From an uncultured Butyricicoccus sp. (lineage in GTDB: Bacteria; Bacillota; Clostridia; Oscillospirales; Butyricicoccaceae), in the NCBI GenBank assembly GCA_900555465.1, contig USLE01000021.1:1-10117 (forward strand): a stretch of 10,117 bases of DNA, read 5' to 3'. This document shows positions 1 through 5,865 of the stretch, piece by piece (position 1 is the first letter of the stretch; every line of letters begins with the position of its first letter). Below the pieces are notes generated by a model. That model was not told where the DNA came from, ran no database searches, and saw nothing but the letters and a program-made list of their open reading frames with translations. The translations under genes were made by a program, and so were the position numbers.

Positions 1-877
1 GGGTGGTGGACAGCATGCCGACGTTCTCCAGACACTTCATGTGGGTCAGGTAGGACTGGCCGAAGGTCATAAAGAAGCGGATGCGCTTGACATTCGGGAT
101 GTTCTTGGCCAGCGACTCGATCTCCTCGTGGTGCAGCAGGTACATATCCTTGTGGCCGACCTGGTCGAAGTCGTACTCGCGCTTGATGGACATGGCCGGG
201 ATCTCGACCCAGTGGCCGTTCTCCCAGTAGGAGCCGGGCGCGGAAACCTCGCGCAGGTTGATCTCCGGGTTGAAGTTGGTCGCGAACGGGTAGCCGTGGT
301 CGCCGCCGTTGCAGTCCAGGATGTCGATGGTGTCGATCTGGTCGAACAGGTGCTTCTGCGCGTACGCGCAGTATGCCTGCGTCACGCCCGGGTCAAAGCC
401 CGAGCCCAGAAGCGCGGTCAGGCCGGCCTTTTCGAACTTCTCCTTGTATGCCCACTGCCAGGAGTAGTCAAAGTAGGCGGTGAAGCCCTCTTCCTTGCAG
501 CGCTTCTCGTAGATCGCGCGCCACTCCGGGTCGTCGGTGTCCTCGGGCTCGTAGTTGGCGGTGTCCATGTAGTTGACGCCGCACTTGAGGCACGCATCCA
601 TGATGGTCAGGTCCTGATAGGGCAGGGCGATGTTCATAACGATGTCCGGCTTGTACTCGTCGATCAGCGCGCACAGCTCGTCGAGGTTGTCCGCGTCCAC
701 CTTGGCGGTGCGGATCTTGGTGGGGGTGGTGCCGTCCAGCTTTTCCTTGATCGCGTCGCACTTGGACTTCGTGCGCGAGGCGATCATGATCTCCTCAAAA
801 ACGTCGCTGTTCTGGCAGCACTTGTGAATGACTACGCCGGCAACGCCGCCGCAGCCGATAATCAGGGCTTTTCCCAT
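1..877 (-). CDS. Carboxynorspermidine/carboxyspermidine dehydrogenase (saccharopine dehydrogenase family), 3' end missing
   Basis: Members of this family reduce the Schiff base formed between aspartate semialdehyde and a diamine (putrescine or diaminopropane) to carboxyspermidine or carboxynorspermidine, using NADPH. A separate decarboxylase then finishes the triamine. I translated 292 residues with no stop before the left edge; the family is usually about 400 residues, so roughly 100 are missing. Visible signs are an N-terminal Rossmann motif GCGGVAG (residues 8-14), ALPYQDLTIMDACLKCGVNYMDTANYE (about 84-110) and GSGFDPGVT (158-166), typical of saccharopine-dehydrogenase-like reductases. The ATG at 877 follows an excellent AAGGAGGAA (884-892) at 6 nt spacing. 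It is the last gene of the polyamine operon inside the window and is separated from speE by a hairpin array. True saccharopine dehydrogenase is the alternative, made unlikely by the speD/speA/speE context. The substrate diamine cannot be told from sequence. Confidence 0.88.
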   Translation of the reverse strand, partial: MGKALIIGCGGVAGVVIHKCCQNSDVFEEIMIASRTKSKCDAIKEKLDGTTPTKIRTAKVDADNLDELCALIDEYKPDIVMNIALPYQDLTIMDACLKCGVNYMDTANYEPEDTDDPEWRAIYEKRCKEEGFTAYFDYSWQWAYKEKFEKAGLTALLGSGFDPGVTQAYCAYAQKHLFDQIDTIDILDCNGGDHGYPFATNFNPEINLREVSAPGSYWENGHWVEIPAMSIKREYDFDQVGHKDMYLLHHEEIESLAKNIPNVKRIRFFMTFGQSYLTHMKCLENVGMLSTT

Positions 878-947
878 GATAAATTCCTCCTTAATATTTG
901 GCTAGCATAAATATTGGGTAATCAAATTTTCATTGACAGCAGTGTGT

Positions 948-1156
948 GCCCGCGCTTCACGGGCGGGGATGCGGCCTGCGCGGCCGCACTGCGCATTTCA
1001 ACAAGAAACCGCTTGCGGTTTCTATCAAAATGCCCAGCTTTGCCGGGTATTTTGATACCCCGACTCAGCCGCCTTGGGCGGCGTCATTCGGGTATCGAAA
1101 GGCGGTTTCTTTTGGAACCGCCTTTCGTATATAGGGGACTTTTGAAGTCCCCTATA
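948..1156. repeat. Array 1: tandem hairpins, each with a different stem, between speE and the dehydrogenase gene
   Basis: Almost every base from 1004 to 1156 lies in one of five abutting inverted repeats, with two shorter ones outside. Arms are: 948-952/960-964 (5 bp, weak); 970-976/982-988 (7 bp); 1004-1011/1016-1023 (AGAAACCG, 8 bp); 1024-1035/1045-1056 (ATCAAAAT then GCCC, one G-T pair); 1054-1060/1090-1096 (GATACCC) enclosing 1068-1073/1077-1082 (GCCGCC); 1096-1107/1116-1127 (CGAAAGGCGGTT, 12 bp perfect); 1130-1141/1145-1156 (TATAGGGGACTT, 12 bp perfect). The last contains the speE stop codon. No T-run follows any hairpin on the minus strand, so these are not ordinary terminators. The array ends about 55 nt before the ribosome site of the next gene. 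Function is unknown; RNA processing, stabilisation or a mobile repeat are all possible. Confidence 0.85.
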
Positions 1157-2012
1157 CTTCCTCTACTTTTTCCAATAATTTCTGCACATAATTGGGCAGG
1201 TAGAACGCGCCCTTGTGCAGGTTGGTGTTGTAATACCGGGTCTCGATGCCGCGGGCGTTCCACGCATCCGCGTCTAGGTCGCGCACCGGGTGCACGCCGC
1301 GCGACGAGAACCCGAACAGCCAGTGGCCGGATGGGTAGGTCGGGATGTGCGCCTGGAACAGGCGCGACAGCTCGAACGAGTGGACGATGTTGCGGTGCGC
1401 GCGCTGGCAGGCGAGCGCGTCGCCCTTGTAGAACGGGCTTTCGTGCTGGTTGACCAGTACGCCGTGTTCTTTGAGCGCCTTGTAGCAGTTGCCGTAGAAC
1501 TCCATCGTGAACAGGCCCTCGCCCGGGCCGAACGGGTCGGTCGAGTCGATGATGATGAGGTCGTATTCGTCCTCGATGCGGCGGATATACTTGAGACCGT
1601 CCTGATACAGGATGTGCACGCGCGGGTCATCCAGCGAGCAGGCCACGGTCGGCAGGAACTGCTTGCAGACCTCGACCACGCGCTCGTCGATCTCGACAAG
1701 GTCGATGTGTTCGATATGCGGGTAGCGGCACAGCTCGCGCACGCAGCCGCCGTCGCCCCCGCCGATGACGAGCACCTTTTTGACCCTGTCGCCCAGCACG
1801 GCGAGCGGGACGTGCACCATCATCTCGTGGTAAATGAATTCGTCGCGCTCGGTCAGCATCATGTAGCCGTCGAGCGTCAGAAAGCGGCCGAACTCCTCGC
1901 ACTCGAACACGTCGATGCGCTGGAAATCGCTCTGTTCGGTATAAAGCTGCCGGTCGACCTGGATCTGCAGGCCGACGGTCGGCGTGTGCATTTCAGTAAA
2001 CGTCAATCGCAT
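1152..2012 (-). CDS. speE: Spermidine synthase (polyamine aminopropyltransferase)
   Basis: Transfers the aminopropyl group of decarboxylated SAM to putrescine, giving spermidine and methylthioadenosine, in the cytoplasm. The 286-residue length is normal for the bacterial enzyme. An N-terminal beta-strand region carries QRIDVFE (31-37) and the substrate loop LDGYMMLTERDEFIYHEMMVHVPL (about 47-70). The Rossmann methyltransferase-like core has GGGDGG (84-89) for the nucleoside, an acidic LVEIDE (105-110), and DSTDP (156-160), whose two aspartates correspond to the catalytic and diamine-binding positions of the family; NQHESPF follows at 188-194. The ATG at 2012 has AAGGAG at 2023-2028, only 19 nt after the speA-like stop, so the two genes are co-transcribed and probably translationally coupled. 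The stop codon lies inside the first hairpin of array 1. Diamine specificity (putrescine, agmatine or cadaverine) cannot be read with certainty. Confidence 0.95.
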   Translation of the reverse strand: MRLTFTEMHTPTVGLQIQVDRQLYTEQSDFQRIDVFECEEFGRFLTLDGYMMLTERDEFIYHEMMVHVPLAVLGDRVKKVLVIGGGDGGCVRELCRYPHIEHIDLVEIDERVVEVCKQFLPTVACSLDDPRVHILYQDGLKYIRRIEDEYDLIIIDSTDPFGPGEGLFTMEFYGNCYKALKEHGVLVNQHESPFYKGDALACQRAHRNIVHSFELSRLFQAHIPTYPSGHWLFGFSSRGVHPVRDLDADAWNARGIETRYYNTNLHKGAFYLPNYVQKLLEKVEEV

Positions 2013-2031
2013 GAATTACAGACTCCTTCTG

Positions 2032-3492
2032 TCAAACGCCCGGGCTGATAACGCCTTTGATAACCTGCAAGGTGTTCACATCCGGGTCCTCGGTGCCGAG
2101 CAGCATGCAGTTTTTCTCCTTGGCGTAGCGGATGTAGTCGAGGATCTCGCCCGTGATGCGCTCGCCGGGCGCGAGGATCGGGATGCCGGGCGGGTAGCAC
2201 ATGACAAACTCCGCGCAGATACGGCCATTTGCCTCGTCCAGCGCGACCGCCTGCTTTTCCGCATAAAACGCTTCCTGCGGCGCGGCGACCACCTGCGGGG
2301 AGATGTATTCCTGCCGCATGAGAGTTGCTTTGTCGCGCTTGTAGCGGCGGCGGATATCGGCCAGCGCCGCGACCAGCCGCTCGAGGTCGCGTTCGCGGTC
2401 GCCGACCGAGACATAGGCGAGCAGGTTGCCCAGGTCGCCGAACTCGGTCTGGATGTCGTAAAAGTCGCGCAGTACATCATATACTTCAATGCCGGCAAGC
2501 CCCACGTCCAGCGTGTTGACCGCGAGCTTGGTCACGTCGAAGTCATAGACTGTGTCGCCGTTGATCAGCTCGCTGCCGTAGGCGTAGTAGTCGCCGATCT
2601 GGTTGATCTCCTCGCGGGCGTACTCGGTCAGCTCGGTGACCTTGCGGAAGATGTGCTTGCCGTGCAGCGCGAGGTTTTTGCGCGAAATGTCCAGACTGAC
2701 CATGAGCAGGTAAGAGCCCGAGGTCGTCTGGGTCAGGTTGATGATCTGGCGCACATATTCGGCGTTCATCGCCGGGCCGCACAGCAGGAAGCTGGACTGC
2801 GTGAGCGAGCCGCCGGATTTGTGCATGGAGACCGAGGCGAGGTCGGCGCCCGCGGCCATTGCGGAGACCGGCATGTTCTCGCCGAAGTAGAAATGCGTGC
2901 CGTGCGCCTCGTCCGCCAGCACCTTCATGCCCGCGGCGTGGCCCAGCCGGACGATCTCTTTGAGATCCGAGCAGATGCCGTAGTAGGTGGGGTTGTTGAC
3001 CAGGATCGCCTTGGCCGAAGGGTGCTTTTCGATGGCGGTCTTGACGTCCGCGACCGACATGCCAAGCGAGATGCCCAGCCGGTCGTTCATCTGCGGGTTG
3101 ACGTAAACCGGGACCGCGCCGGTGAGCACGAGCGCGTTGATGACACTGCGGTGCACATTGCGGGGCAGGATGATCTCGTCCCCGCGCCCCACCACCGACA
3201 GCACCATCGCCTGCACGCTCGAGGTCGTGCCGCCGACCATGAGGAAGGCGTGCGCCGCGCCGAAGGCCTCGGCGGCAAGCTCCTCGGCTTCGCGGATGAC
3301 GCTGACCGGGTGGCACAGGTTGTCGAGCGGCTTCATGGAGTTGACGTCGACGGTCATGCACTGCTCGCCGAGAAACTTGGTCAGCTCCGGGCTGCCGCGC
3401 CCGCGCTTGTGCCCGGGGACATCAAACGGTACAATGCGCATATCTTTAAAGTGTTCGAGCGCCTCTTTGATCGGCGCACGGGATTGATCCAT
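2032..3492 (-). CDS. speA: Orn/Lys/Arg decarboxylase, SpeA-like, PLP fold type I
   Basis: A PLP-dependent decarboxylase of a basic amino acid. In this operon it most likely makes agmatine from arginine (B. subtilis SpeA type) as the source of the diamine, but ornithine or lysine cannot be excluded. At 486 residues it has the size of the short, wing-less Firmicutes class (about 490) rather than the roughly 700-residue inducible enzymes. Signs include PFDVPGHKRG (22-31), GGTTSSVQAM (87-96), the cofactor aspartate in DEAHGTH (194-200), the Schiff-base lysine K225 in SMHKSGGSLTQSS, and the C-terminal CYPPGIP motif. The ATG at 3492 is preceded by a modest AGAAGG site. No convincing promoter was seen in the 253 nt gap to speD, which is mostly hairpin array 2, so it probably depends on transcription from upstream of speD. 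The symbol is by family resemblance. Confidence 0.9.
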   Translation of the reverse strand: MDQSRAPIKEALEHFKDMRIVPFDVPGHKRGRGSPELTKFLGEQCMTVDVNSMKPLDNLCHPVSVIREAEELAAEAFGAAHAFLMVGGTTSSVQAMVLSVVGRGDEIILPRNVHRSVINALVLTGAVPVYVNPQMNDRLGISLGMSVADVKTAIEKHPSAKAILVNNPTYYGICSDLKEIVRLGHAAGMKVLADEAHGTHFYFGENMPVSAMAAGADLASVSMHKSGGSLTQSSFLLCGPAMNAEYVRQIINLTQTTSGSYLLMVSLDISRKNLALHGKHIFRKVTELTEYAREEINQIGDYYAYGSELINGDTVYDFDVTKLAVNTLDVGLAGIEVYDVLRDFYDIQTEFGDLGNLLAYVSVGDRERDLERLVAALADIRRRYKRDKATLMRQEYISPQVVAAPQEAFYAEKQAVALDEANGRICAEFVMCYPPGIPILAPGERITGEILDYIRYAKEKNCMLLGTEDPDVNTLQVIKGVISPGV

Positions 3493-3552
3493 AAGCAGAT
3501 ACCTTCTTCTTCAGAATAAGAAAAGAACGAATGTCGCGCGCAAACAGGAATC

Positions 3553-3741
3553 GCGCGCAGCGCGCATGAAATAGGAAATTGCGGTGAGCCGCAATTTCCA
3601 TCAAAACCGAGAGCCTGTATCTCGGTTTTGATACAGGAAAGCAAATTTGTGTGCCGCGCTTGCGGCGCGCAAATTTGCGCAAAGGACGCATCCGAACGCA
3701 GTTCGGTGCGTCCACTCGATCGGAACTGTAGTTCCGATCGA
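3553..3741. repeat. Array 2: tandem hairpins, each with a different stem, between speD and speA
   Basis: Six inverted repeats stand nearly end to end. Arms are: 3553-3557/3561-3565 (GCGCG, weaker, in a CG-rich stretch); 3574-3584/3589-3599 (GGAAATTGCGG, 11 bp, loop TGAG); 3600-3612/3620-3632 (ATCAAAACCGAGA, 13 bp perfect); 3641-3657/3662-3678 (GCAAATTTG then CCGC, 17 pairs counting two G-U, loop GCTT); 3684-3690/3707-3713 continuing in 3692-3697/3701-3706 (GGACGCA then CCGAAC, one bulged T); 3716-3726/3731-3741 (TCGATCGGAAC, 11 bp perfect, loop TGTA). The array begins 5 nt beyond the speD stop and ends about 60 nt before the speA start. This is the same placement as array 1. No T-run follows any stem on the minus strand. 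Confidence 0.87.
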
Positions 3742-3745
3742 AGCA

Positions 3746-4510
3746 TCAGTAGATATTTTTCCCGCTGAAGATCTCGATCATCTCGCGCCGCAGGTCGGAG
3801 TGGATCTTGAGCCGCGTCTTGGGCGGCAGCTCATAGATATCCGTGTTGAACAGATAGTTCTGCAGGTCGATCTCCTTGACCAGCATGCGGGTGTGGAACA
3901 GGTTGGACTGGTAGACGTTGAGGTCGTATGCGTCGTACCGCTCGAGCGTCTTGGGGTCGATAAAGTCCTGGATCGAGGTGATATGGTGATCCATGAACAG
4001 CTTTTTGCCCTCGATATCGCGGGTAAAGCCGCGCACGCGGTAGTCCATCGTGATGATGTCCGAGTCAAACGAGCCGATCAGGAAGTCGAGCGTGGAGAGC
4101 GGCGTGATCTCGCCGCAGGTCGCCACGTCGATATCCACGCGGAAGGTCGCAAGGCAGGTGTCCGGGTGGTATTCCGGGTAGGTGTGCACGGTGACATGGC
4201 TCTTGTCCAGATGCGCGACGATCGTGTCCGGCTCGAGCGCGGGCTTCATGTGCTCCTCCGCGATCAGGAAGGTGACCGACGCGCCCTGCGGGTCGTAATC
4301 CTGCTTGGAGATGTGCAGCACATGCGCGCCGATCATCTCGGTGACATGCTCCATGATGCCGGTCAGGCGTTCGGAGTTGTACTGCTCGTCGATATAGGCG
4401 ATGTAGTCGCGCTGTTCGCGCTCGGTTTTGGCGTAGCACACGTCGTAAATGTTGAAGGACAGCGCCTTAGTCAGGTTGTTGAACCCGTACAGTTTGAGCT
4501 TGTTCTGCAT
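3746..4510 (-). CDS. speD: S-adenosylmethionine decarboxylase proenzyme, E. coli-type (class 1A)
   Basis: Decarboxylates SAM to give the aminopropyl donor used by SpeE. The proenzyme cleaves itself at the Lys-Ser bond and the serine becomes the pyruvoyl cofactor. The cleavage site is visible as [13 protein letters not shown] (101-113), so the break is K103/S104, giving a beta chain of about 103 residues and an alpha chain of about 151. Other family blocks are [15 protein letters not shown], the acidic-basic [27 protein letters not shown] and [12 protein letters not shown]. Length (254) and motifs match the long E. coli type rather than the short Bacillus/Thermotoga SpeH type of about 120-130 residues. 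The start is the ATG at 4510 with GTGAGGAT about 7 nt upstream. It is the first gene of the operon and sits 19 nt after an intrinsic terminator. Its stop is followed within 5 nt by hairpin array 2. Confidence 0.95.
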   Translation of the reverse strand: MQNKLKLYGFNNLTKALSFNIYDVCYAKTEREQRDYIAYIDEQYNSERLTGIMEHVTEMIGAHVLHISKQDYDPQGASVTFLIAEEHMKPALEPDTIVAHLDKSHVTVHTYPEYHPDTCLATFRVDIDVATCGEITPLSTLDFLIGSFDSDIITMDYRVRGFTRDIEGKKLFMDHHITSIQDFIDPKTLERYDAYDLNVYQSNLFHTRMLVKEIDLQNYLFNTDIYELPPKTRLKIHSDLRREMIEIFSGKNIY

Positions 4511-4529
4511 ATCATATCCTCACAATATC

Positions 4530-4580
4530 AAAAAATCCTCAAGCATGGGATGCGCGCACGGCGGCCATCCAGCTTGAGGA
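4530..4580 (-). terminator. Intrinsic terminator/attenuator just upstream of speD
   Basis: Read on the minus strand, TCCTCAAGC (4572-4580) pairs with GCTTGAGGA (4536-4544), 9 bp, enclosing a second stem GGATG/CATCC (4566-4570 with 4548-4552). Six U residues follow immediately (4530-4535). Only 19 nt separate the U-run from the speD ATG, and that space holds the speD ribosome site, so no separate promoter fits there. The hairpin therefore most likely works as an attenuator in the speD leader, or ends an independent small RNA with partial read-through. I found no clear antiterminator by eye. Confidence 0.75.
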
Positions 4581-4653
4581 AATGCAATCTTCTCTTCCGC
4601 CCGGCGCGGGGGCTGGGACGGGTGTTGTCTGTGGAAGAGGAAAGAGTCTATAT

Positions 4654-4840
4654 AGCAAGAATTTACTTTTACTACTCTTATTGATTGTTTCACAAGTTGC
4701 GATGTGCCCGCGGCACACGGCTTTTAGTCAGCCAACTTATAAAATTCAATAAGGCAACAAAGTTGCCATGTTCGGCATTTGACCCGGCTGTCCGTATGGC
4801 CTTGGCGCCTCCCGGGGGAGGGCGGTCAAAGAATTCTGCT
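4654..4840 (-). ncRNA. Multibranched structured RNA in the leader upstream of speD; class not identified
   Basis: A nested fold can be drawn for the minus-strand transcript. The closing stem pairs 4832-4840 (AGCAGAATT) with 4654-4663 (one bulge). Inside are: UUUGACC/GGUCAAA (4824-4830 with 4778-4784), enclosing CCTCCC/GGGAGG (4816-4821 with 4808-4813) and GGC/GCC; the perfect hairpin GGCAAC-TTT-GTTGCC (4753-4767); and CTTATTGA/TCAATAAG (4746-4753 with 4677-4684). That last stem encloses AAGTT/AACTT (4734-4738 with 4694-4698), which itself closes over AGCC/GGCT (4719-4733) and TGTGCC/GGCACA (4703-4717). Some stems share a base at their edges. It lies between a good promoter and a terminator and has no credible ORF. 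It could be a speD riboswitch-like leader or a free-standing ncRNA. The SAM-I core and T-box motif were not seen. The raiA-motif RNA class is one candidate to test, but I cannot confirm it. Confidence 0.6.
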
Positions 4841-4871
4841 GGTAAAGGCTTTGCCTCTCCGAGTATTATTT

Positions 4872-4900
4872 ATTATATCGCACAATGCACCGGATTGCAA
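4872..4900 (-). promoter_or_regulatory. Sigma-A-type promoter for the speD leader/operon
   Basis: On the minus strand TTGCAA (4895-4900) and TATAAT (4872-4877) are separated by 17 nt, close to consensus. Transcription would begin near 4865, leaving about 355 nt before the speD start codon. This is the best minus-strand promoter found between speD and the divergent amidase gene. Confidence 0.7.
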
Positions 4901-4971
4901 GGATTTCTTGCAGGTTATGCAGGCGGTTGACAGGGTTTTTGCGTCGTTACGAAAAGTTTACAGTCGAACCT

Positions 4972-5000
4972 TTGAAAAGCATGCGCAAACGTAGTACAAT
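4972..5000 (+). promoter_or_regulatory. Sigma-A-type promoter of the amidase gene
   Basis: TTGAAA (4972-4977), a 17 nt spacer and TACAAT (4995-5000). The predicted start near 5007 lies downstream of several possible start codons. This rules out the longer reading of the amidase ORF and supports the ATG at 5044. Confidence 0.65.
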
Positions 5001-5043
5001 GAGAGGGTTCAAACAGGGGAACGGACAGATAGGGTGCGTGAAG

Positions 5044-5730
5044 ATGGCAGGCTCCGGGAAAAAACGAAAAAAGAATCAGATGGTCTTGTGGAAGCCGCTC
5101 GCCGTGCTGGCGCTGATGGCGGTTTCGTTCGCGGCGGGCATGTGGACGCACAGCGCGATCAGCCGGCCGCTGTATGCGGACGCCGGGCTGACCTACATTG
5201 AGGACATCCCGGTCACGACCGATTTTATCCCGGAGGGCAGCCGCGCCCGGCCGGGCGGCCTGCGCGAGATCAAGTACCTGGTCATCCACGAGACGGATAA
5301 CTTCTCCGCAGGCGCGGACGCCGCGGCGCACAACTCGTTTATTCACCAGAATGCGAACGCCGAGGAGGGCATCGTCTCCTGGCACTACACGGTGGACGAC
5401 CACGAGATCTACCACCATCTGCCGGACAGCGAGCCAGGCTACCACGCGGGCGACCGGATGGACGAGGACGGCGGCAACATGAACGGCATCGGCGTTGAGA
5501 TGTGCGTCAACGAGGATGGGAACTACGAGCAGACGCTCATCAACGCCGAGCGGCTGTGCGCGCGCCTGCTGATCGAGTATGACTTAAAGCCCTCCGCGCT
5601 CCGCAAGCATGAGGATTTCTCGGGCAAGGTCTGCCCGGCGAAGCTGATAAACGACGGCCGCTGGGACGAATTCTGCAATGCAGTCGAGCAGAAATACAGG
5701 GAGCTCAAGGCGGCGGACGCAAACGGTTAG
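5044..5730 (+). CDS. Membrane-anchored N-acetylmuramoyl-L-alanine amidase (Amidase_2/PGRP fold)
   Basis: Predicted zinc amidase cleaving the bond between N-acetylmuramic acid and L-alanine in peptidoglycan, outside the membrane. The 228-residue product has a lysine-rich N terminus (GKKRKK), a hydrophobic segment at about 16-34 acting as signal anchor, a short linker, then the catalytic domain from about residue 60. Zinc-ligand positions of the T7-lysozyme-like fold are visible: H82 in VIHETDN, H189 in KHEDF and C197 in GKVCP; WHYTVDD (113-119) is also typical. The ORF stays open back to 4885, but the promoter at 4972-5000 makes upstream starts unlikely. AGGGTG at 5030-5035 is well spaced for ATG 5044; GTG 5038 is the alternative. 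It is a single-gene unit ending at the terminator 5767-5800. Substrate chemistry is inferred from the family. A lytic role in growth, sporulation or germination cannot be told apart. Confidence 0.87.
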   Translation: MAGSGKKRKKNQMVLWKPLAVLALMAVSFAAGMWTHSAISRPLYADAGLTYIEDIPVTTDFIPEGSRARPGGLREIKYLVIHETDNFSAGADAAAHNSFIHQNANAEEGIVSWHYTVDDHEIYHHLPDSEPGYHAGDRMDEDGGNMNGIGVEMCVNEDGNYEQTLINAERLCARLLIEYDLKPSALRKHEDFSGKVCPAKLINDGRWDEFCNAVEQKYRELKAADANG

Positions 5731-5766
5731 CGTTTTATAACAGCGTACAAAAAACAGAGCATCCGG

Positions 5767-5800
5767 AAGGGGCGATTTTCGCAAATCGCCCCTTTCTTTT
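5767..5800 (+). terminator. Intrinsic terminator after the amidase gene
   Basis: AAGGGGCGATTT (5767-5778), loop TCGC, and AAATCGCCCCTT (5783-5794) form a perfect 12 bp stem followed by a T-rich run. It lies 36 nt after the amidase stop. Confidence 0.88.
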
Positions 5801-5821
5801 TGCATGGAATGATGCTATACT
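5793..5821 (+). promoter_or_regulatory. Probable aroF promoter (extended -10)
   Basis: TGCTATACT (5813-5821) is an extended -10 element. The -35 position 17 nt upstream (5793-5798) reads TTTCTT, only a partial match and overlapping the T-run of the preceding terminator. The start near 5828 gives a leader of about 38 nt, too short for a T-box or riboswitch. Confidence 0.5.
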
Positions 5822-5865
5822 GCAAAGGCATACAATATTTTTGAATGTTAAAGGAGTGAACTGAA

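Noticed and set aside
1130..1156. Simple rho-independent terminator after speE
   Set aside because: The 12 bp stem is perfect, but on the minus strand it is followed by another hairpin, not a T-run, and overlaps the stop codon.
1984..3519. 511-codon open frame on the plus strand opposite speA
   Set aside because: It lacks any recognisable domain and a ribosome site, and is antisense to a clear PLP decarboxylase. In GC-rich coding DNA, long antisense frames are expected.
948..3741. CRISPR array or REP/BIME-type repeat for the hairpin tracts
   Set aside because: There are no repeated units separated by constant-length spacers. Each hairpin has a different sequence.
3647..4684. 345-codon plus-strand frame opposite speD
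   Set aside because: Antisense of SpeD in codon register, Val/Asp-rich with no domain; the minus-strand SpeD has all catalytic motifs.
4600..4870. SAM-I riboswitch, T-box or tmRNA in the speD leader
   Set aside because: No GGTGGAGGGA-type SAM-I core, no T-box GGTGGNACCGCG and no TpsiC-like GGTTCRA tail were seen. A short TGCCGAACA resembles a 5S rRNA piece but nothing around it does.
4685..4994. Two short plus-strand frames between speD and the amidase gene
   Set aside because: No ribosome sites or domain-like sequence, and they overlap the structured RNA and the promoters of both flanking units.
4885..5043. N-terminal extension of the amidase to 281 residues
   Set aside because: A TTGAAA-17-TACAAT promoter lies inside this extension, and the downstream start gives a normal signal-anchor topology.
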